DNA from: Akkermansiaceae bacterium
Lineage (GTDB): Bacteria; Verrucomicrobiota; Verrucomicrobiia; Verrucomicrobiales; Akkermansiaceae
Direction: 5' to 3'
Assembly: GCA_903827375.1 (NCBI GenBank)
Contig: CAIKHZ010000171.1
Coordinates: forward strand, 1 to 32,167
DNA length: 32,167 nucleotides
Part shown: positions 1-6,730 of the stretch, piece after piece
Position numbering within the stretch: position 1 is the stretch's first letter
Layout of the letters: every line of letters begins with the position of its first letter
The notes under the pieces: model-generated
Seen by the model: the letters and a program-made list of their open reading frames with translations, nothing else
The model's database searches: none
Told to the model about the DNA's origin: nothing
Made by a program: the position numbers and the translations under genes

Positions 1-1
1 C

Positions 2-235
2 ATCGGGCTTGTCGTGCAGAACCGCCGGTTCCTGGTGTTGGCCAAAACCCGCATGCCCAATCTCGCTTCACGAGCGCTCGGACTCGCCGTCAATGCCCTG
101 CCCGAAGCGTGGGAACAGCTTCACAATTTGCGCCCCCTGTTGGCAGAAACCTTCACCGACATCGAGCAATTCGAGGGCACCTGCTACAAGGCGGCTGGCT
201 GGCAACCCTGTGGGGAGACCAAGGGGTTTACCTGT
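2..235 (+). pseudogene. C-terminal fragment of a DUF4338 (DruA-like, transposon-associated) protein
   Basis: Reading from base 2 the frame gives about 78 residues containing VVQNRRFLVLAKTR, NLASRALGLAVNALP, RPLLAETFTDIEQFEGTCYKAAGW and GETKGFT. This order of motifs is typical of the C-terminal half of DUF4338 proteins, which are often encoded inside or beside ISAs1-type insertion sequences and also occur as DruA in Druantia defence systems. The reading frame enters from outside the window. After GETKGFT the frame no longer resembles the family and soon stops, while a second frame takes over with transposase-like sequence. I therefore read this as a decayed transposon passenger gene rather than an intact defence gene. 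The family assignment rests on remembered motifs, not a search. Confidence 0.6.
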
Positions 236-420
236 GGGAAGAGGACAAAACCCGTTCGGGCAACTGGGCACTCAACGCTTGCCTGGCCATCCTGCGGGTG
301 GCGCTCATCTCGGTGCGCTTCAGGCAGGATACCACCCTCTCCTGGCCCAGGATTTTCGAACAATGCGCGCACTCCACAGTCAAGGCAATGTCCCTGATCA
401 ACGGAAAATCAATCACATGA
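231..420 (+). pseudogene. C-terminal remnant of an ISAs1-like transposase
   Basis: From about base 231 a different frame reads VYLWEEDKTRSGNWALNACLAI, then LRVALISVRFRQD, and ends ...AHSTVKAMSLINGKSIT with a TGA at 418-420. The pattern 'ED-x-R-x-GN-x-AL-x-x-A-x-LR-x-x-x-I' resembles the C-terminal end of ISAs1/H-repeat transposases. It sits directly against the DUF4338 fragment, so an internal deletion seems to have joined the passenger gene to the transposase tail. No catalytic region is present. The family call is inferred from the short pattern only. The last 64 bases, including the stop codon, are repeated at 11786-11849. Confidence 0.45.
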
Positions 421-428
421 AAAGACCG
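365..428 (+). repeat. 64-bp direct repeat, copy 1 (IS 3'-end scar)
   Basis: Bases 365-428 match 11786-11849 at 62 of 64 positions; the mismatches are at 390 (g/t) and 395 (t/a). Both copies encode the same tail, AHSTVKA(M/I)S(L/Q)INGKSIT, followed by a stop codon and 8 further shared bases. The flanking sequences are unrelated on both sides. The two copies lie in the same orientation and enclose about 11.4 kb. Confidence 0.85.
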
Positions 429-718
429 GGGTGGTCGGCGCGAGGCAGATTGCCATCCGCCTCAACGTCGCCCTCTCCCAGGCCCTGGCAATTGTCATCG
501 CCGATCCCAACATCGCCTCCACTCCGGCTGCCTCCATAGTGGAACTCGACCTGCTCAATGCGCCTTGTCGATTGGGTTCAGCGTCACCAAACAGCCATAC
601 TGGAAATCATCTGACATGCAGCCACTAGAAATGCTTGCGTTTGTGACCGCAATACCACATACTCGCCCTTGCGAGAACGGGATTCCTCAACTCTTAAATC
701 TGAATCCATACCAAGATC
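429..718. other. Intergenic region without a supported gene
   Basis: This 290-bp stretch follows the transposon scar. A short open frame at 431-628 resembles nothing I recognise and is probably remnant sequence. An 11-base motif, TAAATCTGAAT, occurs at 695-705 and again at 730-740, straddling the start codon of the next gene. Base composition becomes AT-rich towards that gene. Confidence 0.5.
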
Positions 719-1630
719 ATGCCAAATCCTAAATCTGAATATGTACTGAGATCACTGCAGAAGATAATAAATAAAAAATGGGAATTATTTATTATATCTC
801 GGATTATTCACAAACTTGACGACCATGACATTGAGTTCATTACACAGCAGCTGGTTCGCCGTGAAGACGGCACACGCGCTCTTACCGATCTATATTTTCC
901 GCAATTCAATATCCACCTAGAGATTGATGAGCCGGCGCACCTCAATAATTTGGATGATGACAATAGGCGCGAACAGGACATTATTTTCCGGACAGATCAT
1001 GATATTATTCGGATCCAGATATCGGAGAATGAAGAACTCTCAAGCATAAATAACAAAACTGATGAATTCATCGAACTAATAAAGAAGAAAAAACAAGAAT
1101 TAGTCAAAAATAAGGATTTTGAAGCATGGGAATTTGAAACAAAATATAAGCCAGATCGATTTATAGCAAAAGGTTATTTTGAGATTTCAGATAATGTTCT
1201 ATTTCGAAAGCAAGTGGATGCCATCCGCTGCTTTGGAGTCGATCACGCCGGATGGCAGCATGGGGAATGGAAGATTCCTGATGGTAGCGGCGATTGGCTC
1301 TGGTTCCCGCGCCTTTATAGGCACGGTATGTGGACTAACAAACTAATCGATGGTGGGAAAGTAATTATTGAACATGCAGAGGATGAAAATGGAAGAGCTT
1401 CGATTCAGAAGCAAAAAGAGAGATATCGCGCCAATCCCAATCGGTGTCAAATCATTTTCGCCAAAGCGAATGATCCATTAGGAGCCAATCTCCTAAGATA
1501 TGTTGGGACTTTTAGGGCAAACTTAGATAAAAGCACGGATGACTATATCCAGTTCGATCTAGTCCGAGATCGAGAAATTCTCAAACGACCCTTAAAGCTT
1601 ATTACTAGCAGTAAGATAGTAAGAGATTAA
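719..1630 (+). CDS. AbaSI/PvuRts1I-like modification-dependent restriction endonuclease
   Basis: This 303-residue protein resembles the AbaSI family, which cuts DNA containing 5-hydroxymethylcytosine or glucosylated 5-hydroxymethylcytosine and so acts against T-even-like phages with modified cytosine. Seen in the sequence: an N-terminal Vsr/PD-(D/E)XK-like part at about residues 20-105 with FIISRIIHKLDD, FITQQLVRR, ALTDLYFPQFNIHLEIDEPAH (D57, E68, D70, E71) and HDIIRIQ. A C-terminal part at about 150-300 starts with ISDNVLFRKQVDA and contains LLRYVGTFRANLD, which fits the SRA-like base-reading domain of the family. Length is normal for AbaSI-type enzymes (about 300). The start is ATG at 719. 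The gene is clearly AT-rich compared with its neighbours, indicating recent transfer. No methyltransferase lies beside it, as expected for a type IV enzyme. The assignment is from recalled family sequence, not a search. Confidence 0.8.
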   Translation: MPNPKSEYVLRSLQKIINKKWELFIISRIIHKLDDHDIEFITQQLVRREDGTRALTDLYFPQFNIHLEIDEPAHLNNLDDDNRREQDIIFRTDHDIIRIQISENEELSSINNKTDEFIELIKKKKQELVKNKDFEAWEFETKYKPDRFIAKGYFEISDNVLFRKQVDAIRCFGVDHAGWQHGEWKIPDGSGDWLWFPRLYRHGMWTNKLIDGGKVIIEHAEDENGRASIQKQKERYRANPNRCQIIFAKANDPLGANLLRYVGTFRANLDKSTDDYIQFDLVRDREILKRPLKLITSSKIVRD

Positions 1631-1653
1631 GCAACTCCTCACTCTTGAATACA

Positions 1654-2388
1654 ATGAGACATGAATTCGTAAAGAAATATAGGGATCTGGATAGCAGGAT
1701 GAAGCTCCTCGCGGAATCAGATGGGGATGTTTATTTACCTAACTTCGAACCAACGGAACCGGTTGACTACATTTTAGTGTGCATGGAGCCATCTCTTGCT
1801 GGCTGGGCTCGGTCTCCCAAAGAGGCCACGAGAAAGGTCGCATCTGGCTTCAGAAACTTTCTAGCTGGTATCGAGCCAATGCTGTTGCACTTTTCTACGC
1901 GACGCTTTCTTTGCGATCCCGGCCAGCGGTACCACATGACCGACTTTTCGAAAGGGGCGATGACCGTCGAACAAGCAGGCAAAGCCAGGGCTGATCGCTA
2001 TGACAAGTGGTATAAACTACTACAAGAGGAGATTAAACTTGTGGCGGCTCCAGGTGCTCGGATAATCGCGGTGGGCAATCATGTTGCTGAGCATCTTCGC
2101 CGAAAGGGTCAGAATTTCACACAGGTTATTCACTATTCGAGGCAGGCGGGCAGAGCGAGAAATGCTGGGATTGAGGGGCACGAAGATGAATTCCACGATT
2201 TCAAAAATTCGATTAAGGCTGAAGACATACTATCCACCACTCTGGACGTTCTCAAAGAGTCGAAAGTTCCCCCAGCGATTTCCAATGAGGCCTATTCAAT
2301 CGTGAAGGGAGGTATGCTTTCAGAGTCGCGGCTCAAGCTCGTTTACTGCTACAAGTTGGACTTCGAGGCCATGAAAAATGGAAATTGA
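1654..2388 (+). CDS. Uracil-DNA-glycosylase-fold-like protein, partner of the AbaSI-like nuclease
   Basis: This predicted 244-residue protein begins at ATG 1654; a TTG nine bases upstream is less likely, and neither has a clear Shine-Dalgarno sequence. The order of motifs resembles the UDG superfamily: a strand ending in a loop (DYILVCMEPSLAGWA, near residue 40), YHMTDFSKGAM, a Rossmann-like strand and helix (GARIIAVGNHVAEHLRRKG) and a late VIHYSRQAGRARN that could correspond to the HPS-type motif 2. The canonical GQDPYH and HPSP residues are absent, so catalytic activity is uncertain. It follows the AbaSI-like gene by 23 bases on the same strand and is probably co-transcribed. In that context a base-sensing or base-excising role on modified DNA is a reasonable guess. 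Otherwise it is an uncharacterised protein. Confidence 0.45.
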   Translation: MRHEFVKKYRDLDSRMKLLAESDGDVYLPNFEPTEPVDYILVCMEPSLAGWARSPKEATRKVASGFRNFLAGIEPMLLHFSTRRFLCDPGQRYHMTDFSKGAMTVEQAGKARADRYDKWYKLLQEEIKLVAAPGARIIAVGNHVAEHLRRKGQNFTQVIHYSRQAGRARNAGIEGHEDEFHDFKNSIKAEDILSTTLDVLKESKVPPAISNEAYSIVKGGMLSESRLKLVYCYKLDFEAMKNGN

Positions 2389-2490
2389 TGTCCCGCCAAC
2401 CGGACAGCGTCGACGCGCTAAAAGCGTAAGCGTGGTCTGAAGCGCCGCACGAAGATTCTGGAACATCTTTATCATAGGCCTCACATTTAT

Positions 2491-2916
2491 TCACGCGGAT
2501 GTTTGTGACGGATTTTGATCCGGGACGAAACCGAATGTAATGGAGCCGCCACCACATGGACCGCAGGCCATGCCCCCTTCGTCGGTATAGACGCGGGTTT
2601 GCATGGATGGCAAATTGATCATTCCAATGATTTCCTCAACGCCCATGAATTCGTCCTCCTCTTGGAGCGATGGGATTTCAATCTCGGTTTCGTTGGAATC
2701 CGGTAGGCCGAGGTGTTGGTTGAAGAGCTTGGAGCGAAATTCAAATGTTGTCGTCGAGTACGGATCTACGAATGCGACAAAAAGCGTGTGTTCGCAAATA
2801 TCGCCATTCCAAGTCCAATCACCCTGAAAGGCCCCCGAATATGGACTTTCATCAAACCACTTTCCTTTGTAATGGATGTCGGGGTAGTTCACGGACAGAC
2901 GATAGTTCTCGATCAC
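2491..2916 (-). CDS. Hypothetical protein
   Basis: I do not recognise this protein, about 141 residues long. It is acidic, with many aromatic residues in the first half (YPDIHYKGKWFDESPYSG, DWTWNGDICEH) and a late MACGPCGGGS cluster with two cysteines. No signal peptide or membrane segment is visible. Start choice is uncertain. A TTG at 2934 gives 147 residues, but a GTG at 2916 is preceded by the purine-rich AAGGAAGAAGAG at Shine-Dalgarno distance and is preferred. The frame stays open upstream to the metallophosphoesterase gene without an ATG. It is the last gene of a minus-strand run and may be translationally coupled to the gene before it. Confidence 0.5.
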   Translation of the reverse strand: MIENYRLSVNYPDIHYKGKWFDESPYSGAFQGDWTWNGDICEHTLFVAFVDPYSTTTFEFRSKLFNQHLGLPDSNETEIEIPSLQEEDEFMGVEEIIGMINLPSMQTRVYTDEGGMACGPCGGGSITFGFVPDQNPSQTSA

Positions 2917-2993
2917 TTTCTCTTCTTCCTTCAAGTAGGTTTTTCTGAGCTGGAATTGCTTTTGTTTGTGGCACTTGGATTCAGAAGCGATCT

Positions 2994-3797
2994 CTAATTT
3001 TCAAAGTTATCATGGGATAGATCAAGTAACGGCCCCTCCTCTGGCTTTAGCAATCTCAGTGCCGATACCAGTGGCAGTCCCGCCCTCACGATATCTTGCG
3101 CTGCCTGGAGACGGTTGTAATCCGTTTTGCGAAACTCAACCACTCCCTCCGAGGGGTCCCACAACACCCAGGATGCGCAATGCTCCGGCTCATGCCGCGG
3201 TTGTCCCACGGCTCCTACGGTTACGGCACAAGCTAATCCGGGTGGGATCCTCACCAGCATGTCATCGAGCCATTGCAAAGATTTTGGATTTTCGGAAAAA
3301 ATAGCCGCCTCATGGGTGTGTCCGAAAAAACCGACATGAATTTTTTTATCCTGCAGGATCCTGATCGTTGGCAGCGCGCTATCGTCGTCACAGATGTAAT
3401 TGAATGCCCTCGGTTGATTCAGGCTTGCGTGTGCAACGACGGCCCCGGGAATACGCTTGGTAAAGGGCAAGTTAGCGAGCCACTCCGCCTGGTCTGCATC
3501 CAGACATCCAGCCGCATGGTCCAACCCGGCAAGATAGCCGTTGTTTCTCGATTCCGGGTCACGGAAAGTGTGTCTGCGTTGTCGGACATTTCTGATTTCC
3601 CAATCATGATTTCCCATGACGCAACAGCCTCCCAAATTCCTGACAATCTTGAGGCATTCCACCGGGGATGCCCCGTAGCCGACGATGTCACCAAGAAACA
3701 CGATGCGCTCGGCATCGGAGGTCATCACATCGCGAAGAACCGATTTTAAGGCCGGGAGATTGGCGTGGATGTCTGTCAGGATTGCAATTTTGCCCAT
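2994..3797 (-). CDS. Calcineurin-like metallophosphoesterase (YfcE/ApaH-type)
   Basis: The protein of 267 residues carries the full set of metallophosphoesterase motifs: TDIHANL (D-x-H) near the N-terminus, FLGDIVGYG (GD), MGNHD (GNHD), VVAHASL and GFFGHTHEA (GHTH). These bind two divalent metals in phosphodiesterases and phosphatases of the ApaH/YfcE group. The substrate cannot be told from sequence. No signal peptide is seen, so it should be cytoplasmic. The start is ATG at 3797, giving MGKIAILTDIHANLPAL; the 36 extra residues available upstream are low-complexity and run into the previous gene. It lies 43 bases downstream of the YqiA-like hydrolase gene on the same strand and is probably in one operon with it. 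Confidence 0.85.
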   Translation of the reverse strand: MGKIAILTDIHANLPALKSVLRDVMTSDAERIVFLGDIVGYGASPVECLKIVRNLGGCCVMGNHDWEIRNVRQRRHTFRDPESRNNGYLAGLDHAAGCLDADQAEWLANLPFTKRIPGAVVAHASLNQPRAFNYICDDDSALPTIRILQDKKIHVGFFGHTHEAAIFSENPKSLQWLDDMLVRIPPGLACAVTVGAVGQPRHEPEHCASWVLWDPSEGVVEFRKTDYNRLQAAQDIVRAGLPLVSALRLLKPEEGPLLDLSHDNFEN

Positions 3798-3840
3798 CGA
3801 TTCTAGAGTGGATTCTGTGATCTTTGATTGTGGGATGTTC

Positions 3841-4374
3841 TCATGACGGAGATTTGATAATCTCGTCGATGGCGGCCTTGAGGATATCGAGGGATGCCGG
3901 GTCATTCAGACGGTGGCCGCCAGATCTCAGGATTCGCACGTCGCAAGCAGCGGAAAAGTGGTCGAATGCCTCACGATAAGGGAGCACATCATCGTCCTCT
4001 GCCAGAAGAACGATGGTAGGCGGGCGTTGATGTGAGTCGTCCCGCTGCTCGAAGGCTGCATAATCGGCGGCGTAGGAACAATCGCGGAAATTGAGTCTCT
4101 TCACGGGACTGACAACTGGATTCAGGAGCACCGCCCGCACGCCGTAGCGGAGTGAGAAAAAATTCGCCCAGAAGCCGCCGAGGGATGTGCCGACAATCAA
4201 GTCGTTAAGCGGATCCAGCCCGGAGGCGATGCCATCCAGCAGATGGAAAACGTGGCTGGGAATGTTGTCGTGCTGGGGGGCGAGGATTTCCGCCTCGGGA
4301 AAGCATTGGCGGAGCCTGTCGTATTTCTCTCCGTGAGGAGTGCCGTTGTAGCCGTGGATGTAGAGTATTTTCAT
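3841..4374 (-). CDS. YqiA/YcfP-like alpha/beta hydrolase
   Basis: This 177-residue protein has the features of the small YqiA/YcfP esterase-like family: KILYIHGYNGTPHGEKY at the start, the nucleophile elbow GTSLGGFWANFF, an acid-containing strand VLLAEDDDVLPY and a C-terminal GGHRLND histidine. Together these suggest an intact Ser-Asp-His triad. Members are small cytoplasmic esterases of unknown natural substrate. The start is ATG at 4374. Only 7 bases separate it from the stop of the upstream small gene, so it is very likely co-transcribed and perhaps coupled. No Shine-Dalgarno sequence is visible before the ATG. Confidence 0.8.
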   Translation of the reverse strand: MKILYIHGYNGTPHGEKYDRLRQCFPEAEILAPQHDNIPSHVFHLLDGIASGLDPLNDLIVGTSLGGFWANFFSLRYGVRAVLLNPVVSPVKRLNFRDCSYAADYAAFEQRDDSHQRPPTIVLLAEDDDVLPYREAFDHFSAACDVRILRSGGHRLNDPASLDILKAAIDEIIKSPS

Positions 4375-4381
4375 AAAAAGT

Positions 4382-4663
4382 TTAGTCAATAGCCCAATCC
4401 GCGGCTAACAGAACCTCGATATTTTCTGCCGTAAAGCACTCCCCGGATTCTTCATAATGAACAATCAAGCGACCGGCCATCAAATCCAGGGCCGTGATGT
4501 GACCGTATTTGCTGTTGATGTTCTTGAGGTGAAGCTTTCCCGTTGCCGGATTGATCCGGCATGCCTCCACGGCTTCCCGGGTTTGCTGTTTGAGCGACTT
4601 GCTCCACGAGCGGTCGGCTATGGGAGGACCTGGGACATGGCTTGGTGATGGTGGTGTTTTCAT
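4382..4663 (-). CDS. Small hypothetical protein
   Basis: A 93-residue protein I cannot place in a family. It begins MKTPPSPSHVPGPP and continues with a basic stretch (WSKSLKQQTREAVEACR) and a C-terminal half that looks folded (LHLKNINSKYGHITALDLMAG, LIVHYEESGECFTAENIEVLLAADWAID). The start at 4663 is preferred over 4711 because the upstream codons lie in a leader sequence that is also found in front of the GH71/99-like gene at 14.7 kb, where it cannot encode the same protein. It is the first gene of the set with the hydrolase and metallophosphoesterase. Confidence 0.55.
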   Translation of the reverse strand: MKTPPSPSHVPGPPIADRSWSKSLKQQTREAVEACRINPATGKLHLKNINSKYGHITALDLMAGRLIVHYEESGECFTAENIEVLLAADWAID

Positions 4664-4689
4664 GGTCGGAAGGGTCTGTTGATACGTTG

Positions 4690-4785
4690 CGAGGCTTCGC
4701 CTCAGACACAAGAATCAAGACTGGAAGACGCAAGAGAAGAAGCTTGACCTAACGTCAACAACCTCGGCATTTAAAGGACTCTAGG
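4690..4785 (-). repeat. Dispersed leader element, copy A
   Basis: About 96 bases upstream of the small hypothetical gene match the region upstream of the GH71/99-like gene (14756-14900). Read on the minus strand the shared parts are GAGTCCTTnAAATG, CGTTAGGTnA, TTCTCTTG, CGTCTTCnAG and TCTTGTGTCTGAGGCG. The element ends in a conserved hairpin, GAGGC-GAA-GCCTC (4691-4703), about 27 bases before the ATG. It could be a mobile promoter or 5' leader. It also contains heptad units of the TCTTGnG type. Confidence 0.65.
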
Positions 4786-4862
4786 GGCGCGGTGGATTGC
4801 GAGGGGTTAGCGTCGCGGCCTGTGACGGAGTGTATCAGGATGTGGCGACGAAGTACAGCTAT

Positions 4863-5456
4863 TTAAGATAGAATTGCACAAATATCCGCGGCTCTGGGAG
4901 CGCTGTTTGGGGAATGACGTGCCGTGCCGGATTCAGGCAACGGCAATCCAAGGAGATTCAAAGTAATATCTAACACCGAGCACGCCAGAGTATGAATACC
5001 GGGGGCCTTGCTTTCACGGGAGCCGGCCACGTTGAGGCTTGTCACACGGTGCATGCTGATGAAGTCGGCCAGCTTTTCAGCGGCCAATGGTTCGCGGCCG
5101 GGAACCAACGACAGATGCAGAAAAGGGCGGCGATGGCGTTTGGCGAACTCGGCGGTGCGTTTGGATCCGCCATTCAGACAGCCGACCGTAAAAATCACAG
5201 TGGCGTCGGATTCGGCGGCGTTGCGCTCGGTGCGCACCAGGTAGCTGGCGCTCGGAGTTTCTGTCAGGCAATAACGAGCCGGCAAGGGACCGTCTTCGGC
5301 CTTACGACCTTTGGGGCACCACCCGCCGTGGGATAGGCCGCGGGCAATGGCGACGTCGAGACCGGCGCGGTCGGCACCGGTCTGGCCGCCGCTGATGAAT
5401 TTGATGGGAGCCGGAATGGAAGTGGAAATGGGAGCAGGACTTGCGGTTGCGGTCAT
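4863..5456 (-). CDS. YpsA-like SLOG / putative molybdenum carrier protein
   Basis: This 197-residue protein contains FISGGQTGADRAGLDVAI, a nucleotide-binding glycine-rich loop, then GGWCPKGRKAEDGPLPARY, LTETPSASYLVRTERNAAESDATVIF and a conserved-looking GSKRTAEFAKRHRRPFLHL. This is the pattern of the 'putative molybdenum carrier' family (PF12694), part of the SLOG superfamily of nucleotide- or ligand-binding Rossmann proteins. SLOG proteins are often proposed to act as sensors in bacterial conflict systems; the molybdenum-carrier label comes from a structural observation and says little about function. The start is ATG at 5456; upstream residues cover the promoter. It is divergent from a WYL regulator, with a dyad operator between them like the one upstream of the AAA ATPase gene. 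Confidence 0.8.
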   Translation of the reverse strand: MTATASPAPISTSIPAPIKFISGGQTGADRAGLDVAIARGLSHGGWCPKGRKAEDGPLPARYCLTETPSASYLVRTERNAAESDATVIFTVGCLNGGSKRTAEFAKRHRRPFLHLSLVPGREPLAAEKLADFISMHRVTSLNVAGSRESKAPGIHTLACSVLDITLNLLGLPLPESGTARHSPNSAPRAADICAILS

Positions 5457-5480
5457 ATAAATGAGATTCTGAGTCCTCCC

Positions 5481-5500
5481 TGTGACATAGGCTGTCGCAC
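5481..5500. promoter_or_regulatory. Dyad operator between the YpsA-like and WYL genes
   Basis: Arms TGTGAC (5481-5486) and GTCGCA (5494-5499) form an imperfect inverted repeat around a 7-base spacer that starts ATA. The 20-bp site equals the one at 11571-11590 in 15 positions, summarised as TGYGACATA-N4-GTCGCAC. It lies 25 bases before the YpsA-like start codon and 46 before the WYL start codon. Autoregulation by the adjacent WYL protein is an inference. Confidence 0.6.
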
Positions 5501-5511
5501 CTTGAATTCTG

Positions 5512-5540
5512 TTTACCTTTCCCTGGTTAAGGAATAGAAT
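5512..5540 (+). promoter_or_regulatory. Possible sigma-70-type promoter of the WYL gene
   Basis: TTTACC (5512-5517) and TAGAAT (5535-5540) are separated by 17 bases. Transcription would begin about at the ATG at 5547, implying a leaderless or very short-leader mRNA. This is a weak, consensus-only prediction. Confidence 0.3.
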
Positions 5541-5546
5541 GCCGCC

Positions 5547-6548
5547 ATGGCGAAGACCGTCCCAGCACAACCCGCCAAGCTCTCCCGCCCGCAGCACGAG
5601 CGGATCTACGCGCTTGTCAGGCTGATCCAAGGGAGGCACTTCCCGAATGCATCCACCTTCATGAGGGAACTGGAAGTGGACCGCCGGACGATCCTGCGGG
5701 ATTTGGACTACCTGCGCGACCGCATGGGGCTGCCGATTGAATACGACGCAAGTGAGCGGGGCTACTATCTATCCGGACCTATCAAGAACATGCCCTTGTT
5801 GGAAATGCGCGAGTCCGATCTGCTCTGGCTGTTTGTCGGCCAGCACTTGCTCCAGCAGGCGGGCAACGACGAATTGGCGGCCCAGGTGCGCACGTCGTTC
5901 CAGCGGGTTTCCAATCTGTTCGGCAGCACGATCTCGGTGCGCTGGGATCAATTAGCGGCCGTGCTGTCGTCAAAAACCGCCGGTCTCGGCGCGGCGGAAC
6001 TCCAGACATTCCGAGCCATCAGCGAGGGTCTGAGTCGCCACCTGGAAGTCTGCTTCGAGTACCGCAAATCGGCAAAGTCCGCCGCCGAGCAGCGCCAGGT
6101 CCAACCGCTGCACAGCGCCTTTGTGAACGGTCAATGGTATTTGTTCGCCTACGACCTTGGACGCACGGCCACACGCGCCTTCGTCCTTTCCCGGATGGAT
6201 CAGGTGAAGGTCACCGCCAAATCCTTCGACCCATCTGGCCTGCCTGTGATCCCCGAATTGCTCCAACATGGCTTTGGCGTGAAGCATTCAACCGACCATC
6301 CGACCTTGGTTAGACTCAAGGTGTCTTCTGAAATCGCCCAACTCATTCAAGAGCGGAGATGGCACGTATCACAAAAAATCACCCATCATAGTGACGGCTC
6401 CCTCACGCTCGAACTCACGGTGAACACTTTTCGAGAACTCACCAACTGGATCTGCTCCTGGGGAGCCCAAATGGAGGTGCTGGAACCCCGCTCCTTCAGG
6501 CAGAACGTAGCGAAAACGCTGCGGGATGCGGCGGCGGTGTATCAGTGA
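5547..6548 (+). CDS. WYL-domain transcriptional regulator (YafY-like), first of two
   Basis: A 333-residue regulator. Residues about 14-72 form a winged helix-turn-helix (RIYALVRLIQG, VDRRTILRDLDYLRDRMGLPIEYD). This is followed by a WYL domain around residues 165-240 containing HSAFVNGQWYLFAYDLG and TRAFVLSRMDQV, and a C-terminal WCX-like part (VRLKVSSEIAQLI, WICSWGAQMEVLEP). WYL regulators sense ligands, often nucleic acid or nucleotides, and commonly repress phage-defence genes (for example BrxR and CapW). The start is ATG at 5547 with AAGGAA about 10 bases before it. It is divergent from the YpsA-like gene, with the shared operator between them, so autoregulation and control of that gene are likely. 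Confidence 0.88.
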   Translation: MAKTVPAQPAKLSRPQHERIYALVRLIQGRHFPNASTFMRELEVDRRTILRDLDYLRDRMGLPIEYDASERGYYLSGPIKNMPLLEMRESDLLWLFVGQHLLQQAGNDELAAQVRTSFQRVSNLFGSTISVRWDQLAAVLSSKTAGLGAAELQTFRAISEGLSRHLEVCFEYRKSAKSAAEQRQVQPLHSAFVNGQWYLFAYDLGRTATRAFVLSRMDQVKVTAKSFDPSGLPVIPELLQHGFGVKHSTDHPTLVRLKVSSEIAQLIQERRWHVSQKITHHSDGSLTLELTVNTFRELTNWICSWGAQMEVLEPRSFRQNVAKTLRDAAAVYQ

Positions 6549-6730
6549 GACTCATTAATTGACAGAGTGTCTGAATTGTCATTGATCTTTTTTGAGGCAT
6601 GATGGGATGTTTTTAGCAGTCGCTTTCTCGGTGCTAGGTGGAGTCACTAAAATGGTACGGGTGGTGACGGCCCGGTGAATGTGAGACCAACCTTGGCTGT
6701 AGTGTAAATATCGCCGGCCAGCGGGATCGC

